DNA of 5,993 nucleotides, taken from JAYTUJ01 sp043744615 (GTDB lineage: Bacteria; Patescibacteriota; Minisyncoccia; Phycocordibacterales; CAIRYW01). Below the pieces are notes generated by a model. That model was not told the origin of the DNA. It was given only the letters and a program-made list of their open reading frames with translations, and did not search any database. This document shows, one piece after another, positions 5,313 to 5,993 of the stretch (within the stretch, counting starts at the first letter, position 1; every line of letters begins with the position of its first letter). The DNA lies in NCBI GenBank assembly GCA_043744615.1, contig JAYTUJ010000035.1:1-5993 (forward strand). Direction: 5' to 3'. A program made the position numbers and the translations under genes.

Positions 5313-5945
5313 CAGCTCGCGTGACTTTTTAAATGGCGAACAGCCATACCCTTGGGGCCTTCTTCAGTCCCAGGATAAGTCGAGCCGACATCGAGGTGCC
5401 GAACTCCGCCGTCGCTATGGACGCTTAGGCGGAACTAGCCTGTTATCCCCAGAGTAGCTTTTGTCCGATAATCTCCCACCGCATCTAATGCGAATGGTCG
5501 GTTCACTATGTTCTGCTTTCGCATCTGCTTGACATGTCCGTCTTGCAGTCAAGCTGGCTTGTGCCATTACACTATCGGCACGGTTTCCACTCGCGCCTAG
5601 CCAACCTTTAAACTCCTCCGTTACTTTTTGGGAGGATAGCGCCCCACTAAAACTGCCCATCAGATACTGTCTCTCGACGTTTTTTCCGTCGAGGTTAGAA
5701 AATACATATTTACAGAGTGGTATTTCACTGACGAGTCCATTTCATCCGAGAACGAAACTTCAAACTCTCCCACCTATGCTACGCAGTTAACACGTATTTT
5801 CAATATCAAATTGCAGTAAAGCTTCTGGGGTCTTTTCGTCTAGCTGCAGGTAGAGGGCATCTTCACCCCCATTGCATTTTCACCGAGCTATTCCCCGAGA
5901 CAGTTCTCCAGTCATTACACCATTCGTGCGCGTCAGAACTTACCT

Positions 5946-5993
<48 letters not shown>

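Noticed and set aside
5272..5660. Open frames on both strands over the 5' exon (5272-5457 plus, 5415-5660 minus)
   Set aside because: They overlap highly conserved rRNA; the translations only reflect rRNA sequence.

Overview
The window looks like a piece of a small, AT-rich bacterial genome. It is probably from the Candidate Phyla Radiation (Patescibacteria, Parcubacteria-like). This is an inference from four things: low-GC coding sequence with weak or absent Shine-Dalgarno sites, an intron inside the 23S rRNA gene, tightly packed genes, and a short membrane-anchored protein pairing a cysteine motif with FxLYD-like domains. No gene in the window fixes the taxon.

Left part (1-3830): the plus strand carries the last codons of a hydrophobic protein and then a complete GT2 glycosyltransferase of the polyprenyl-phosphate (ALG5/DPM-like) type. 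Converging on it with no spacer is a three-gene minus-strand operon, read from right to left: an unrecognised cytosolic protein of 321 residues, a single-pass surface protein with a Cys motif and two FxLYD-like domains, and the SEDS peptidoglycan polymerase RodA. The theme is cell envelope: lipid-linked sugar transfer, wall elongation and an extracytoplasmic accessory protein.

Middle part (3831-4610): 5S rRNA on the minus strand, with its own sigma70-type promoter (TTGCAT-16-TATAAT) and a strong terminator. A second terminator lies just beyond the 3' end of 23S. The two rRNA genes therefore look like separate transcription units rather than one continuous rrn operon. About 350 bases between them hold no protein gene but are full of hairpins and may be a structured RNA of unidentified family.

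Right part (4611-5993): the 3' part of a 23S rRNA gene on the minus strand (about E. coli 1900 to the 3' end). It is interrupted by a 380-nt ORF-less group I intron after the position equivalent to E. coli 2593, in the peptidyl-transferase region. The intron core (P2 to P9), the terminal G and a guide that pairs with both exons can all be read from the sequence. Splicing should restore a normal rRNA: H93, which the intron splits, keeps a compensatory base pair between the two exons.

The most unusual points are the intron architecture (a guide about 120 nt from the 5' splice site, and a long hairpin that would sequester the catalytic strand with U2584/U2585 in unspliced RNA), the uncoupled 5S gene, and the structured region between 23S and 5S.
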